Part shown: positions 45,241 through 53,510 of the stretch, in pieces | How positions within the stretch are numbered: the first letter of the stretch is position 1 | Layout: every line of letters starts with the position of its first letter | Origin: Flagellimonas hymeniacidonis | GTDB taxonomy: Bacteria > Bacteroidota > Bacteroidia > Flavobacteriales > Flavobacteriaceae | Direction: 5' to 3' | Assembly (NCBI RefSeq): GCF_008040165.1 | Contig: NZ_VRUR01000002.1 | Location: 1,116,001-1,180,000, forward strand | Length of the DNA: 64,000 nucleotides | The notes under the pieces: model-generated | The model's input: the letters and a program-made list of their open reading frames with translations, nothing else | Databases searched by the model: none | Told to the model about the DNA's origin: nothing | Position numbers and translations under genes: made by a program

Positions 45241-46989
45241 ATGAATCGACTAATTATAGCCTTTCTTTTTGGTTTGAACGTATGTCTTGCTCAACAGGAT
45301 TTGTCTATAGAAAAAAATAAAATTTATGCTTTTATTGTAGGCATATCAAAGTTCGATACAGAACATTGGAATAAGGAGACATCTATCTTAAAGACAAGTA
45401 TTAATGAGGCGGTAGATGGTCTGTACAAAGAATTGGACAATAAGCCATACATAGAAGAGGTTTTTTTGTTTGATTCTATCCACAAGACAAGTAGAGAATA
45501 TTTGGATAAAGCAATAAGTGAAGAACTGTTCAAATTAAACCTTAAGGGTGAGCCAAGCGTAGTACTATTTTTTTTCATTGGTCACGGTCTATATATAGAA
45601 AACGATGATTTTTATATAGTTACCTCAAATGCTAAAAAAAACTCAGGAAGGGATTTATTTGGAATTAACAGGGATTTTCTTAGGCACATAAATGGATTTT
45701 TAAAAAAGTCGCATGTATTGACTTTTATTGATGCATGCTCTTCAGGAGAAATAGAAAACCTACCTTTTTTAGATAATATGAGAAGGACTTGGAAGGACAA
45801 TGGTGTTTTACATTATATGTTAACTTCAACTACAGACGCAAGACCATCTTATGGGGCTTACTTTAGCAAATCTCTATTAGAGTTTATTAGAGATAAAGGT
45901 AAGGGCGCTGGAAAGGATTGCGATTTGGATTTTTCTTATGTCAATAGCACGAAAGCTATCATTCCATACATGAGGAAAGTTTACCTAGATGCTGGGAAAG
46001 ATACCACTGAACTTTCAATTAAAAAATTTGAACCGATATTTACTTTTAGTTCAGATAAATTCTGTCTAGATTCCTTCAGAGGGATAAAGGGATGTGGAGT
46101 AATTCAGAACAATAAAGAGATAGATGTAAGTTGCGTAATTAAAAATCCAGGAGGCAAAATTTTGATTAATAAAGAATTAAAACCTAATGAGTATTTATGG
46201 TTTTTTGGCAAACTTGGAATTGACTACTCAATTAACTACTCTTGGTATGACTCAAGAATGAAAGAAGAAAGAAACAAAAAGGACAAGTTTAATTTCACAT
46301 CTGAAAACCCTGTTTCTGAGCTTTTTTTAGAGGGCAAGGCTAATTACAGTATCAGATATGCAGATTTACTTTTCCAATCAAGTAAGGCTGCGGAAATGAT
46401 TGGTGTAAGGGAAGAATTTATTACAACTCGATTGGCTCAGGCCAAATTTATTGAAAGAATATCCAAAATTGCCGATGATGGCGATTACGCCTATGTTGAA
46501 AGAATCGATACTCTTCTCAAACAATCAGACTCAAGAGTTGCTAACAATTGGTCAAAAAGAAATGGAGAATGGTACGTTGTAGAATCAGGAGATGCTACAA
46601 TAAACTTTAAGGGGAAGATTAGACAGCTATTTGCAGAAGGAGATTTTAAAAAAGCTTCATTACTTTCTCATGACCTTTATTTGCGAAGTGGAGAAAAGGA
46701 AAACTTAGAACTGAGTAGAGACATGGAATTAGCTTTTTTGACAGCAGATTTAACTCGTAAGGAAGATTCCATTCAAACTTATTACAATTCCGCAGATTTG
46801 CCATGGGTCGCAGTAACTGAAAATGCTATCACCAGGCTTTCTCCTATTCCCGAGCTGCAATCTGTTTCAGATAAATCCACAGTAGAATTGATAATGAAAT
46901 TAACGGATATAAAAACTAAGGTCACCGAAAAAATTGTGGCTTGGATTGAGGAAAACAATGCTGGTTATATTAATCTTAAAAAAGAGTAA
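45241..46989 (+). CDS. Secreted caspase-like (C14) cysteine protease
   Basis: 582 residues with a signal peptide (LIIAFLFGLNVCLAQ). The caspase/metacaspase p20 fold is clear at about 23-230: YAFIVGISKFDTEHW, the His115 motif FFFIGHGLY, and the Cys166 motif LTFIDACSSGE, with an Asp two residues before the Cys. Residues 240-582 are of unknown fold, with Ser/Asp-rich strands then helices. Most bacterial caspase-like proteins in defence systems are cytoplasmic; this one appears exported together with a coiled-coil partner. Confidence 0.88.
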   Translation: MNRLIIAFLFGLNVCLAQQDLSIEKNKIYAFIVGISKFDTEHWNKETSILKTSINEAVDGLYKELDNKPYIEEVFLFDSIHKTSREYLDKAISEELFKLNLKGEPSVVLFFFIGHGLYIENDDFYIVTSNAKKNSGRDLFGINRDFLRHINGFLKKSHVLTFIDACSSGEIENLPFLDNMRRTWKDNGVLHYMLTSTTDARPSYGAYFSKSLLEFIRDKGKGAGKDCDLDFSYVNSTKAIIPYMRKVYLDAGKDTTELSIKKFEPIFTFSSDKFCLDSFRGIKGCGVIQNNKEIDVSCVIKNPGGKILINKELKPNEYLWFFGKLGIDYSINYSWYDSRMKEERNKKDKFNFTSENPVSELFLEGKANYSIRYADLLFQSSKAAEMIGVREEFITTRLAQAKFIERISKIADDGDYAYVERIDTLLKQSDSRVANNWSKRNGEWYVVESGDATINFKGKIRQLFAEGDFKKASLLSHDLYLRSGEKENLELSRDMELAFLTADLTRKEDSIQTYYNSADLPWVAVTENAITRLSPIPELQSVSDKSTVELIMKLTDIKTKVTEKIVAWIEENNAGYINLKKE

Positions 46990-47056
46990 GTATTTTTTTT
47001 AATACTATCCGAATAGTTAGAGAGTGGGTGAAATCGTATTGAATGGAAAACTATAC

Positions 47057-47227
47057 TTAGTTGAACTTTTCAATATTTATGTAAAACTCCATGACGACCT
47101 CCTTTAGTCCCATCAAAATATGAGAAGCATTTTGTCTCTCCAATTCCGAAAATGTGTCTACTGGCAGGTAATTAAACATATAAAACGCTTGGTTCAGCCA
47201 TTCTGATAATGATACCTTAATACTCGT
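47057..47227 (-). pseudogene. Truncated copy of the small gene at 48212-48451
   Basis: Reading the minus strand, 56 open codons without a plausible start give ... SEWLNQAFYMFNYLPVDTF, then ELERQNASHILMGLKEVVME, then a stop at 47057. This matches the C-terminal two thirds of the intact product downstream (FMLHFIPMDTFSDLERQNCC). The N-terminal part is missing. It lies just upstream of the recombinase gene. Confidence 0.75.
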
Positions 47228-47337
47228 TTATACTTTTAACCCAGTGTTTTTCTTTTAAAAATCACCATCTTGAAGAAAGTAAATAATCATTAGAAGTATA
47301 ATATGAAAAAAAAGTATATCTAGGCAAGGATGCTGAA

Positions 47338-48186
47338 ATGATTGAAGGCATGTATAAACATCTTTCTTTTCGTAATTACAGTAGACACACGGTAAGCAAT
47401 TACATCAAAGAAATGAACCATATCTGCTGCCATTACCGATGTAGCCCAAAAGATTTAGATCAGCGACAAATACAGGATTACCTCTACCTTCTTGTTTCCA
47501 ATAAAAAATTTGGGCCAAATAAAATTGCGGTTGCAATAGCTAGTTTTACTTATTTCTATCATAACATTGCTAAAACTACTAAAAAGATAAAGCTACTCCG
47601 AAGCCCAAGAATTCCAAATAGGGTGCCATTTGTTCTTTCCCCACAACAGGTTTACCAATTTATTGAATCATTATCTACGCTTAGGGATAAAGTAATTGTT
47701 CAAATGTTGTATTCCACCGGAATTAGAGTAGGGGAGTGTGTAGGTTTAAAAAGGCAAGATATACACCCTAGTCGTATGGTGATAAGAATAGTAAAGGGAA
47801 AAGGTCAAAAAGACCGTTACGTTCCACTTAGCCCAATGCTGTTTGGACAACTGGAACAATATTACAAGCAATATGATCCTAAAGATTATATTTTTTACGG
47901 TAGGAGTAAAGAGGAACCAATGAATAGAATAACAGTTAATCGAGTTATTTGGAAGGCAAACTTTATTCTAAAAACCAAGGAAAAGATTACACCTCATACT
48001 TTTAGACATTCTTTTGCTACCATGCTAACTGAGGAGGGGGAAAACCTCTTCACAATTCAAAAGATATTAGGGCATAAAAGTATTAATTCGACCTTCCGAT
48101 ATATTAAGGCATCTAAAACGAAACTGAAATCTTGTATAAATCCGTTAGATAAGATATACAGCGATAATATTGAATCTAAACCCTAG
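47338..48186 (+). CDS. Tyrosine recombinase/integrase (XerD-like)
   Basis: 282 residues. An N-terminal SAM-like core-binding domain (about 1-90) is followed by the catalytic domain: MLYSTGIRVGECVGLKRQDI (first Arg), VKGKGQKDRYVPL (Lys), TPHTFRHSFATML (His-x-x-Arg), KILGHKSINSTFRYI (His and catalytic Tyr). The C-terminal tail (KSCINPLDKI) resembles that of integrases linked to mobile elements in Bacteroidota. The extra patch III of true integron IntI is not visible. It may move the surrounding DNA; its target site is unknown. Confidence 0.93.
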   Translation: MIEGMYKHLSFRNYSRHTVSNYIKEMNHICCHYRCSPKDLDQRQIQDYLYLLVSNKKFGPNKIAVAIASFTYFYHNIAKTTKKIKLLRSPRIPNRVPFVLSPQQVYQFIESLSTLRDKVIVQMLYSTGIRVGECVGLKRQDIHPSRMVIRIVKGKGQKDRYVPLSPMLFGQLEQYYKQYDPKDYIFYGRSKEEPMNRITVNRVIWKANFILKTKEKITPHTFRHSFATMLTEEGENLFTIQKILGHKSINSTFRYIKASKTKLKSCINPLDKIYSDNIESKP

Positions 48187-48211
48187 AAAATGTATGGAAT
48201 AGATAGCGTGA

Positions 48212-48451
48212 CTAATTATCTTTTTTGTTTAAATAAATCTCCATAACCGCCTCTTTCAGTTCCATTAAAACATGACAGCAGTTTTGCCTTTCCAAGTCTG
48301 AAAAGGTGTCCATGGGAATAAAGTGGAGCATAAAAATGGTTTTGTCCAAACTTTGGGTAAGAGAAAGAAGATCTCCTTCATGGCATTCTTCAAAATATGA
48401 GAGTAGGGGAGTGAGGTCATCGTTGCTAAGTTCATTATTTCCTTGTTTCAT
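48212..48451 (-). CDS. Small protein of unknown function next to the integrase
   Basis: 79 residues, convergent with the integrase gene. The second half (MLHFIPMDTFSDLERQNCCH) has a truncated homologue on the other side of the integrase (47057-47227), showing it belongs to the mobile unit. No recognised family; predicted helical and acidic. A regulator of the recombinase is one possibility. Confidence 0.7.
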   Translation of the reverse strand: MKQGNNELSNDDLTPLLSYFEECHEGDLLSLTQSLDKTIFMLHFIPMDTFSDLERQNCCHVLMELKEAVMEIYLNKKDN

Positions 48452-48588
48452 GTGTAAGAAATTAATATCAAATATTCTGATAATCGGAATAAATATACTT
48501 AAAAACGGACAAAATAGTGCATTAAAGTTTAGATTTCCGGATAAAAATTTCTTATAAGGTAACTTTATGAACTGAAAATCAGATAAGA

Positions 48589-48810
48589 ATGACAGAGTTA
48601 GGTTTGTTTCTTGCCAAGAAATCAGTTAATCGTTCAGATGTTGCTAGAAAAACGGGAATAAGCAAAACACGTTTAAGCGAACTTTCTAATAATAAAAGAA
48701 CAAAACTTCGCGCTGATGAACTCTATTTAATAGCTCTAGCAATTGATGTAAATCCTTGCGAAATCTTAAATGAGGTATGTAAGCATTTAAAAATTGAAAA
48801 GGGAGGCTAA
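48589..48810 (+). CDS. XRE-type HTH regulator/antitoxin candidate
   Basis: 73 residues consisting of one Cro/C1-type HTH: LFLAKKSVNRSDVARKTGIS, KTRLSELSNNK and ELYLIALAIDVNPCEIL. 21 bp upstream of the HEPN gene on the same strand, the usual order for an antitoxin or autoregulator followed by its toxin. The upstream region has the imperfect palindrome ATATTC-TGATAATCG-GAATA, which could be its operator. Confidence 0.88.
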   Translation: MTELGLFLAKKSVNRSDVARKTGISKTRLSELSNNKRTKLRADELYLIALAIDVNPCEILNEVCKHLKIEKGG

Positions 48811-48831
48811 TCTGTTTCAGATATCCAAAAT

Positions 48832-49821
48832 ATGGCTGCATACTATTACATCGAAGATTTAATTGATTTTGATGTCAATACCGAATTAGAAATTGAGGAA
48901 GGTCTTGTATTGAAGGTTGCACCAGAGGAACAACTTGAATTGTTAAAAAGGTTGCTAGTTCAATTTGGAGTTATACCATTTGATTTTAGTTTACACGAGC
49001 ATAGGGTAAAAAAAAGGCTCGAGTCTGGAGGAGCAAATCTAGAAAAAAGAAAAAACGATGATTTTAGATACTTTGTTCTAGAACATAGTATTGGCAATCA
49101 CTATGATCTAAACTTTGCAAAAGCACTCCAATTAATGGACAAGGATTTTTTTGTTCCCTTTGGATTTGCTAAATCCTCTGAAATAGGAGTCTCAATAAAA
49201 TACTCATTTGAGCAGTTAAGTGCGCATACTTATTTTATTGACAAGAACATAATTAATTTTGATGCACAAAGAAGTCAGTTTTATCCAAAAAAATGGGACG
49301 CTAAGTCTTTTACGACTGAGGACAAAGCCCAATTTTTGAAAAATCTCCAATTACTCAGAAACTTCGAGCGGATAAAAGATGATTACATTCATATCTCTAA
49401 GGCCTTAGATGATTTTTTTAAGATAAATGAAATTTCGAATAATTCGGTTTTTAAAATTGTGAGCTATATAGCTTGTTTAGAATTGCTCCTTGTAGATAAT
49501 GGTATGGATCGTTTGAAATCCATTAATATGCAATTACAATCGAAAGTGAATTTGATAAACAATAGGCTTGACACTCCAATAATAGTATCAGATTTTTTCA
49601 AAGGCCCTGATTCACTTGATTTAGGCACAGTAATAGGAAAAATATACAACTATAGGAGTTCAATTGCCCATGGTGACATTCTTGATTTTGAGAAAAAGCT
49701 TAAGGTATTGGAGAAGGTTTCGTATTACGATGTTCTGAGGTTTTTAAGAATAATTCTGAAACAAACAGTTTTGTTTGCTCTCCAAGAGCCTCAAATGGTT
49801 ACCGATTTAAAGAGTTGCTAG
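48832..49821 (+). CDS. HEPN-domain protein (Apea-like)
   Basis: 329 residues. The N-terminal two thirds are not assigned (VFVPFGFAKSS-like segment FFVPFGFAKSSEIGVSIKYS). The C-terminal helical domain (about 205-320) has the HEPN RNase signature R275-x4-H280 in YNYRSSIAHGDIL, preceded by a helix with SYIACLELLL as in Apea-HEPN proteins. HEPN proteins are typically metal-independent RNases in toxin-antitoxin or phage-abortive systems. Pairs with the XRE gene upstream. Confidence 0.82.
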   Translation: MAAYYYIEDLIDFDVNTELEIEEGLVLKVAPEEQLELLKRLLVQFGVIPFDFSLHEHRVKKRLESGGANLEKRKNDDFRYFVLEHSIGNHYDLNFAKALQLMDKDFFVPFGFAKSSEIGVSIKYSFEQLSAHTYFIDKNIINFDAQRSQFYPKKWDAKSFTTEDKAQFLKNLQLLRNFERIKDDYIHISKALDDFFKINEISNNSVFKIVSYIACLELLLVDNGMDRLKSINMQLQSKVNLINNRLDTPIIVSDFFKGPDSLDLGTVIGKIYNYRSSIAHGDILDFEKKLKVLEKVSYYDVLRFLRIILKQTVLFALQEPQMVTDLKSC

Positions 49822-49956
49822 AAGAAAATGCGGGCAGGCGAGGGTGTGAATTTGTGGCTTGGCACAAAGAGCCATTGCCCTGGGCTTTGTGTGTGGGTGC
49901 GTAGCACCGGAATAGCGAAGCTATAAGACACAAAGGGAGCGTGGAAGCATATTTTC

Positions 49957-49988
49957 TTCTTGATTTTTTGTTTCTTTTTTATCAAGAA
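49957..49988. repeat. TTCTTGAT/ATCAAGAA hairpin repeat
   Basis: TTCTTGAT (49957-49964) pairs with ATCAAGAA (49981-49988) around a T-rich loop. A near copy lies at 55495-55524. The 190-bp gap around it is otherwise G/C-richer and has no gene. It may serve as a terminator for the HEPN gene. Confidence 0.6.
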
Positions 49989-50012
49989 AAAAGAAAGGAA
50001 TAACTTTGCTTT

Positions 50013-50390
50013 ATGCACGAAATAACCTTAAAAAACGTTAGAGATTTACTGGAATCAGGCACACTTGAGTTAGTAGCAACTCAAGATGCCATTAATCTAC
50101 CAATACTTCAAAGGATTTATAAAAAAATGAAAATTGGTATTGAATTTGCTAATATTAGGGTAAAAGGTTCTCGCATTGTTGATGGACATCACAGATATAT
50201 TTGTTCTGAATTATCAAAGACTAAAATAGGTCAAAATGACTGGCAAATATCATCAACTGCCGTCGATTGTAGTTGGAGGGATGTAAATATTATAGAGAAA
50301 GACTATGAAACCCCTGAAATGATTCAAGTACACAACGAAAGAGATGCAGAATTAAACGACGTAGATATTAATGTTTTAAACGATTTATAA
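50013..50390 (+). CDS. ParB/Srx-like fold protein
   Basis: 125 residues. The central IRVKGSRIVDGHHRYICSEL resembles the nucleotide-binding core of ParB/sulfiredoxin-like domains (DGHHR in place of DGNHR). The flanking parts (MHEITLKNVRDLLESG, PILQRIYKKMKIGIEFANI) fit the same fold. It is too small for a partition ParB; likely a nucleotide-handling accessory protein. The HAD gene follows after 21 bp on the same strand. Confidence 0.72.
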   Translation: MHEITLKNVRDLLESGTLELVATQDAINLPILQRIYKKMKIGIEFANIRVKGSRIVDGHHRYICSELSKTKIGQNDWQISSTAVDCSWRDVNIIEKDYETPEMIQVHNERDAELNDVDINVLNDL

Positions 50391-50411
50391 AATAAAACAT
50401 ATCTTTGTAAC

Positions 50412-50879
50412 ATGTTGATTTTATTAGACATAGATGGAGTAATGGTTCCTGCAGCAAGTTGGAAACGGCCTGAATTTGAAAATGATGGATTTCCGAGGTT
50501 CAGCAGAAGAGCTGTATTTAGCCTTCAGAAAATTATTTCTGAAACAGGTGCAGATATTCTATTGACAACTTCTCACAAGTCTAGTTATAGTATTTCTGAG
50601 TGGAAAAAGATTTTTTCTGCAAGAGGATTCCAAAATCTTAATATTAAGAGACTTAATAAGAATATTAATAATCTTAATAGGAGAGAAGAAATAATGAAAT
50701 GGGTAAATAAAGGAAATGAAAATTCCTTTGTTATAATTGATGATGATAAAACTTTAAATAATTTACCATATAATATTAAATCTAAACTTGTACAACCAAG
50801 TGCAACGGTTGGTTTAAATGATGAACTAGCTGATTCAGCTATTAAGATTCTGAAATCTTCTGAAAGAATAGCTAGTTAA
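50412..50879 (+). CDS. HAD-like protein (Swiss-army-knife RNA repair type)
   Basis: 155 residues. HAD motif I is LLDIDGVMVPA, motif II is LLTTSHKSSY, and FVIIDDDKTL supplies the acidic motif IV. The short length and the SISEWKKIFSARG segment resemble HAD domains found in RNA-repair (SAK) contexts. Predicted phosphatase of nucleic-acid ends; forms a pair with the ParB-like gene. Followed by a terminator. Confidence 0.8.
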   Translation: MLILLDIDGVMVPAASWKRPEFENDGFPRFSRRAVFSLQKIISETGADILLTTSHKSSYSISEWKKIFSARGFQNLNIKRLNKNINNLNRREEIMKWVNKGNENSFVIIDDDKTLNNLPYNIKSKLVQPSATVGLNDELADSAIKILKSSERIAS

Positions 50880-50901
50880 GAATAATACATATATCGTATC
50901 T

Positions 50902-50935
50902 AAAATCCCATCATATTCTGGTGGGATTTTTATTT
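50902..50935 (+). terminator. Rho-independent terminator after the HAD gene
   Basis: AAAATCCCA (50902-50910) pairs exactly with TGGGATTTT (50922-50930), followed by a T-rich stretch. It directly precedes element R2. Confidence 0.85.
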
Positions 50936-51449
50936 TACATAATGTTATAAGCGCTCACAAAAAAAAGCTGATTTGGTGGAGGATGTTAGCAAGTGCTTAG
51001 AATTTACGCATCAGCGAAATTTTAAGCTTTTGCAGAAAGCTGACGAAAAGCCCGTGAAATTTTTCTTCTCCAAAATTTCAATTGAACCAAAGGTTTCAAT
51101 AAAAAACGAAAGCTGAGCTTTTAATGACGCTGGCCAAGTGGCTGAGAATTGCGTATAAAAATAAATGTAAGGGCATTTACTTTTTATGAAAGCAATGTGC
51201 TGTTGGCCGAGCGGCTATTTTACATAGCGACTGATTATAGATACAAATGAAAACATGCGGCGTTAGCCGACCGCTAGTGAATGTTTCATGACCCTGTTCC
51301 TAATTCCCATAAATGACGAAATGTTGAGGGATATTTTACATAATAGAATTATAGCTTACAAATGGATAAACAGCTAGAAAAGCAAAATAATACATTTGTA
51401 CTATAATGTTCTTGCGTTATGTAACTTGAGCTTTGATTAAAAGCGAAAG
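50931..51449 (+). repeat. Structured element R2
   Basis: Begins TATTTTACATAATGTTATAA and ends GATTAAAAGCGAAAG. Stems: GCTTAGAATTT with AAATTTTAAGC (near 50997-51034), central TAAATG/CATTTA (51162-51179), and the 93-nt terminal hairpin (51332-51424). Its sequence differs from R1 and R3 in many stem bases, but the pairs are kept. With the following 275 bp it forms the 845-bp gene-free stretch before the ABC-3C genes; the rest of that stretch holds only the R1/R2-shared tail (to 51562). Confidence 0.8.
51332..51424 (+). repeat. Terminal 93-nt hairpin of R2
   Basis: Outer boxes TTACATAA/TTATGTAA; inner boxes ATTATAG (51348-51354) and CTATAAT (51401-51407), which replace ATTATGA/TCATAAT of R1 and R3 with full compensation; apical TACAAATG/CATTTGTA. 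Confidence 0.65.
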
Positions 51450-51724
51450 TTGTTACAATCTTCATTGATTTTTTTTCTTTCTAAAAACTTCCTGAAAATG
51501 TAATGGAATACTCTTTGCCCGAAGCGACGATAGAAGCGAAGTGGTAATGTGTATGGAATGGTATTTTACTACAATTGTATAATTTTATAACGGTTTTCCG
51601 TAATTGATTACTTGTTAAAATTTAATATATTTGAATTGCCCTCATCACTTAAATTTTGGCTTTATTATTACTCATAAAACGTTATGTTATTTGGTATTGC
51701 TAATAACTATTTTAAAAAGTATAA

Positions 51725-52288
51725 ATGAGAGTAGAGGACATCATATTTTTTTCCCCTAATTTTAAAACAGCTTATTTAAATTTAGATGATGACAATGAAC
51801 TGATAAGTGCTTTTGTTGATAGAATAGAAGGTTTTTATTTCAAACCAGCAGAAAAACTTAATGAAGAATTTGAGTCTTTTGCAAAAGGTCTTATTGTGTT
51901 AACAGCCATTGATTTTATTGGTGAATTTTTAATAAGAACAAATAATTCAGATAGAATCAAAAGATTTTGTTTAGGACTAAATAGTATTAAAAAAGAAGAT
52001 GAAAAAGAAGCTAAAAAATTGGTTGACATTCTGAACAACGACTATCGTAATGGACTCGTTCATGAAGGACGAATAAAAAACTTAGGTCAATTTTTTAATG
52101 GGATTGAGGCACTAATTGTGGTTGGTGAAGGTAATTCTATGGTCAATCCGCAAATTTTGCTGAATGAGACAAGAGATAGGTTTTATGAATACATTGAAAT
52201 GATTAAGCAATCTAAAGAGGAATTGTTTCAGTTTAGAAATAAAATCAAACAAAGGTTTGAAGATGAAATAAAAGCCTTACCAGAATAA
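51725..52288 (+). CDS. HEPN-like protein of an ABC-3C locus
   Basis: 187 residues, all-helical by pattern. It contains NNDYRNGLVHEGRIKNL, i.e. R108-x4-H113, the HEPN active-site spacing, preceded by FAKGLIVLTAIDFIGEFLI. It is the first gene of a four-gene run (38 bp before the next), so it is probably the extra effector or regulator of the ABC-three-component system. RNase activity is inferred only from the motif. Confidence 0.72.
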   Translation: MRVEDIIFFSPNFKTAYLNLDDDNELISAFVDRIEGFYFKPAEKLNEEFESFAKGLIVLTAIDFIGEFLIRTNNSDRIKRFCLGLNSIKKEDEKEAKKLVDILNNDYRNGLVHEGRIKNLGQFFNGIEALIVVGEGNSMVNPQILLNETRDRFYEYIEMIKQSKEELFQFRNKIKQRFEDEIKALPE

Positions 52289-52325
52289 AGATGTGTTGTT
52301 TTACTAAATTATATTTCAATTTTAT

Positions 52326-53267
52326 ATGAATTACAGACTTGAAGAATTATCTGAGGATGATTTTGAAAAATTAGTAAATACAATTTGTCAATCCATTTTG
52401 GGTACAGGAGTTATATCTTTTACAAAAGGCAAAGATGGTGGACGTGACGGTAAATTTACTGGAACAGCAAACAATTTTCCATCAAAGACTGGTAATTGGT
52501 CAGGTAAATTCATTATTCAGGCTAAACATACAACCAACCCTATAGCAAGTTGTTCGGATTCTGATTTTAAAACAATTATTGGTAAAGAAATTATTTCAAT
52601 AAAAAAGCTAATAGCAGCTGGAGAGGTTGATAATTATATTCTATTCACAAATAGAAAATTTACAGGAATTACTGGTACTTCTCTGGTAAAACAAATAAAA
52701 ACAGAAACTGGTCTAAGCAATGTTGAAATTATTGGAAAAGAAACTATAAATGATTCCTATTTAAGCGGAAATAAAGATATTGTAAAGCTGTATGGCCTAG
52801 ATAAATTTAGTTTGCCATTTTCATTTTCAGAGGACGAATTAAAAGATTTAATTGTTGATTTCAAGTCGCAAATGGATACTATTGAGGACGAAATAGCTAA
52901 GGGTGTTGCAAAAGTTAAATTTGATTATAAGAAGCTTGATATTAGCGAGAAAAACAAAAAAAACATACTAGGACAGACGTACTTTGAAGACGTAATTTTG
53001 TCTGAATCTTTAGAGCATTTTGATAAAATCGATGTTTTTTTACAAAATCCAAGAAATTCGGATTTAAAGGATTATTATTATGATATTGCCGACGAATTAA
53101 GGCAGATAATAACTGTAAAAAGAGAGGATTTTGGGGCTTTTGAAGAAATTTTAGTATTCATAAGACAGCTGACTACTGAAGGGAGCACTAAATTAAAAGG
53201 AAAGAAAAGGTTTGTTAGTGTATTTTTGCATTACATGTATTATACCTGCTCAATTGGAACAAAATAA
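52326..53267 (+). CDS. ABC-3C effector: Mrr-like restriction endonuclease plus C-terminal domain
   Basis: 313 residues. The N-terminal PD-(D/E)xK nuclease core (about 1-130) shows LSEDDFEKLVNTIC, KGKDGGRDGKFTG (D41) and FIIQAKHT (Q65-A-K67), typical of Mrr-type nucleases. Residues 165-313 are a helical C-terminal domain (KNILGQTYFEDVILSESLEH, YDIADELRQIITVKREDF) as in ABC-3C systems. Likely cuts DNA when the SMC-like partner senses a foreign structure. The stop is directly followed by the middle-component gene. Confidence 0.88.
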   Translation: MNYRLEELSEDDFEKLVNTICQSILGTGVISFTKGKDGGRDGKFTGTANNFPSKTGNWSGKFIIQAKHTTNPIASCSDSDFKTIIGKEIISIKKLIAAGEVDNYILFTNRKFTGITGTSLVKQIKTETGLSNVEIIGKETINDSYLSGNKDIVKLYGLDKFSLPFSFSEDELKDLIVDFKSQMDTIEDEIAKGVAKVKFDYKKLDISEKNKKNILGQTYFEDVILSESLEHFDKIDVFLQNPRNSDLKDYYYDIADELRQIITVKREDFGAFEEILVFIRQLTTEGSTKLKGKKRFVSVFLHYMYYTCSIGTK

Positions 53268-53510
53268 GTGATAAAGCCTGACAAACATATGAACTTAGAT
53301 ATTTCACTTATAAACGTAAGTGCACATATCCTTTCTAGCTTTAAAAGAAGAAATGTTGTTAAGTATGATGAGCTTTTAAACGCAGTTAAAAATAATTTGG
53401 AAAAAGATTCAGAAGAAATATTTCCATATGCATTAAATTTTCTATTTCTATTGAATAAAATTAAATACGAGAAGGACAAAGATTCTTTTATCTTGAATGA
53501 AGTTAAATAA
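53268..53510 (+). CDS. ABC-3C middle component
   Basis: 80 residues from a GTG immediately after the previous stop; an ATG at 53289 would give 73 residues. Short winged-helix-like pattern (NVSAHILSSFKRRNVVKYDE, FPYALNFLFLLNKIKYEKD) matches the small middle components that link effector and ATPase in ABC-three-component systems. Its stop overlaps the ATPase gene start by 14 nt. Confidence 0.83.
   Translation: MIKPDKHMNLDISLINVSAHILSSFKRRNVVKYDELLNAVKNNLEKDSEEIFPYALNFLFLLNKIKYEKDKDSFILNEVK

Noticed and set aside
47338-48186. Integrase as a true integron IntI
   Set aside because: The extra patch III region before the HxxR motif is not visible; the protein is a compact XerD-like recombinase.
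50013-50390. Chromosome- or plasmid-partition ParB
   Set aside because: Only 125 residues, no HTH domain and no ParA or parS sites nearby.
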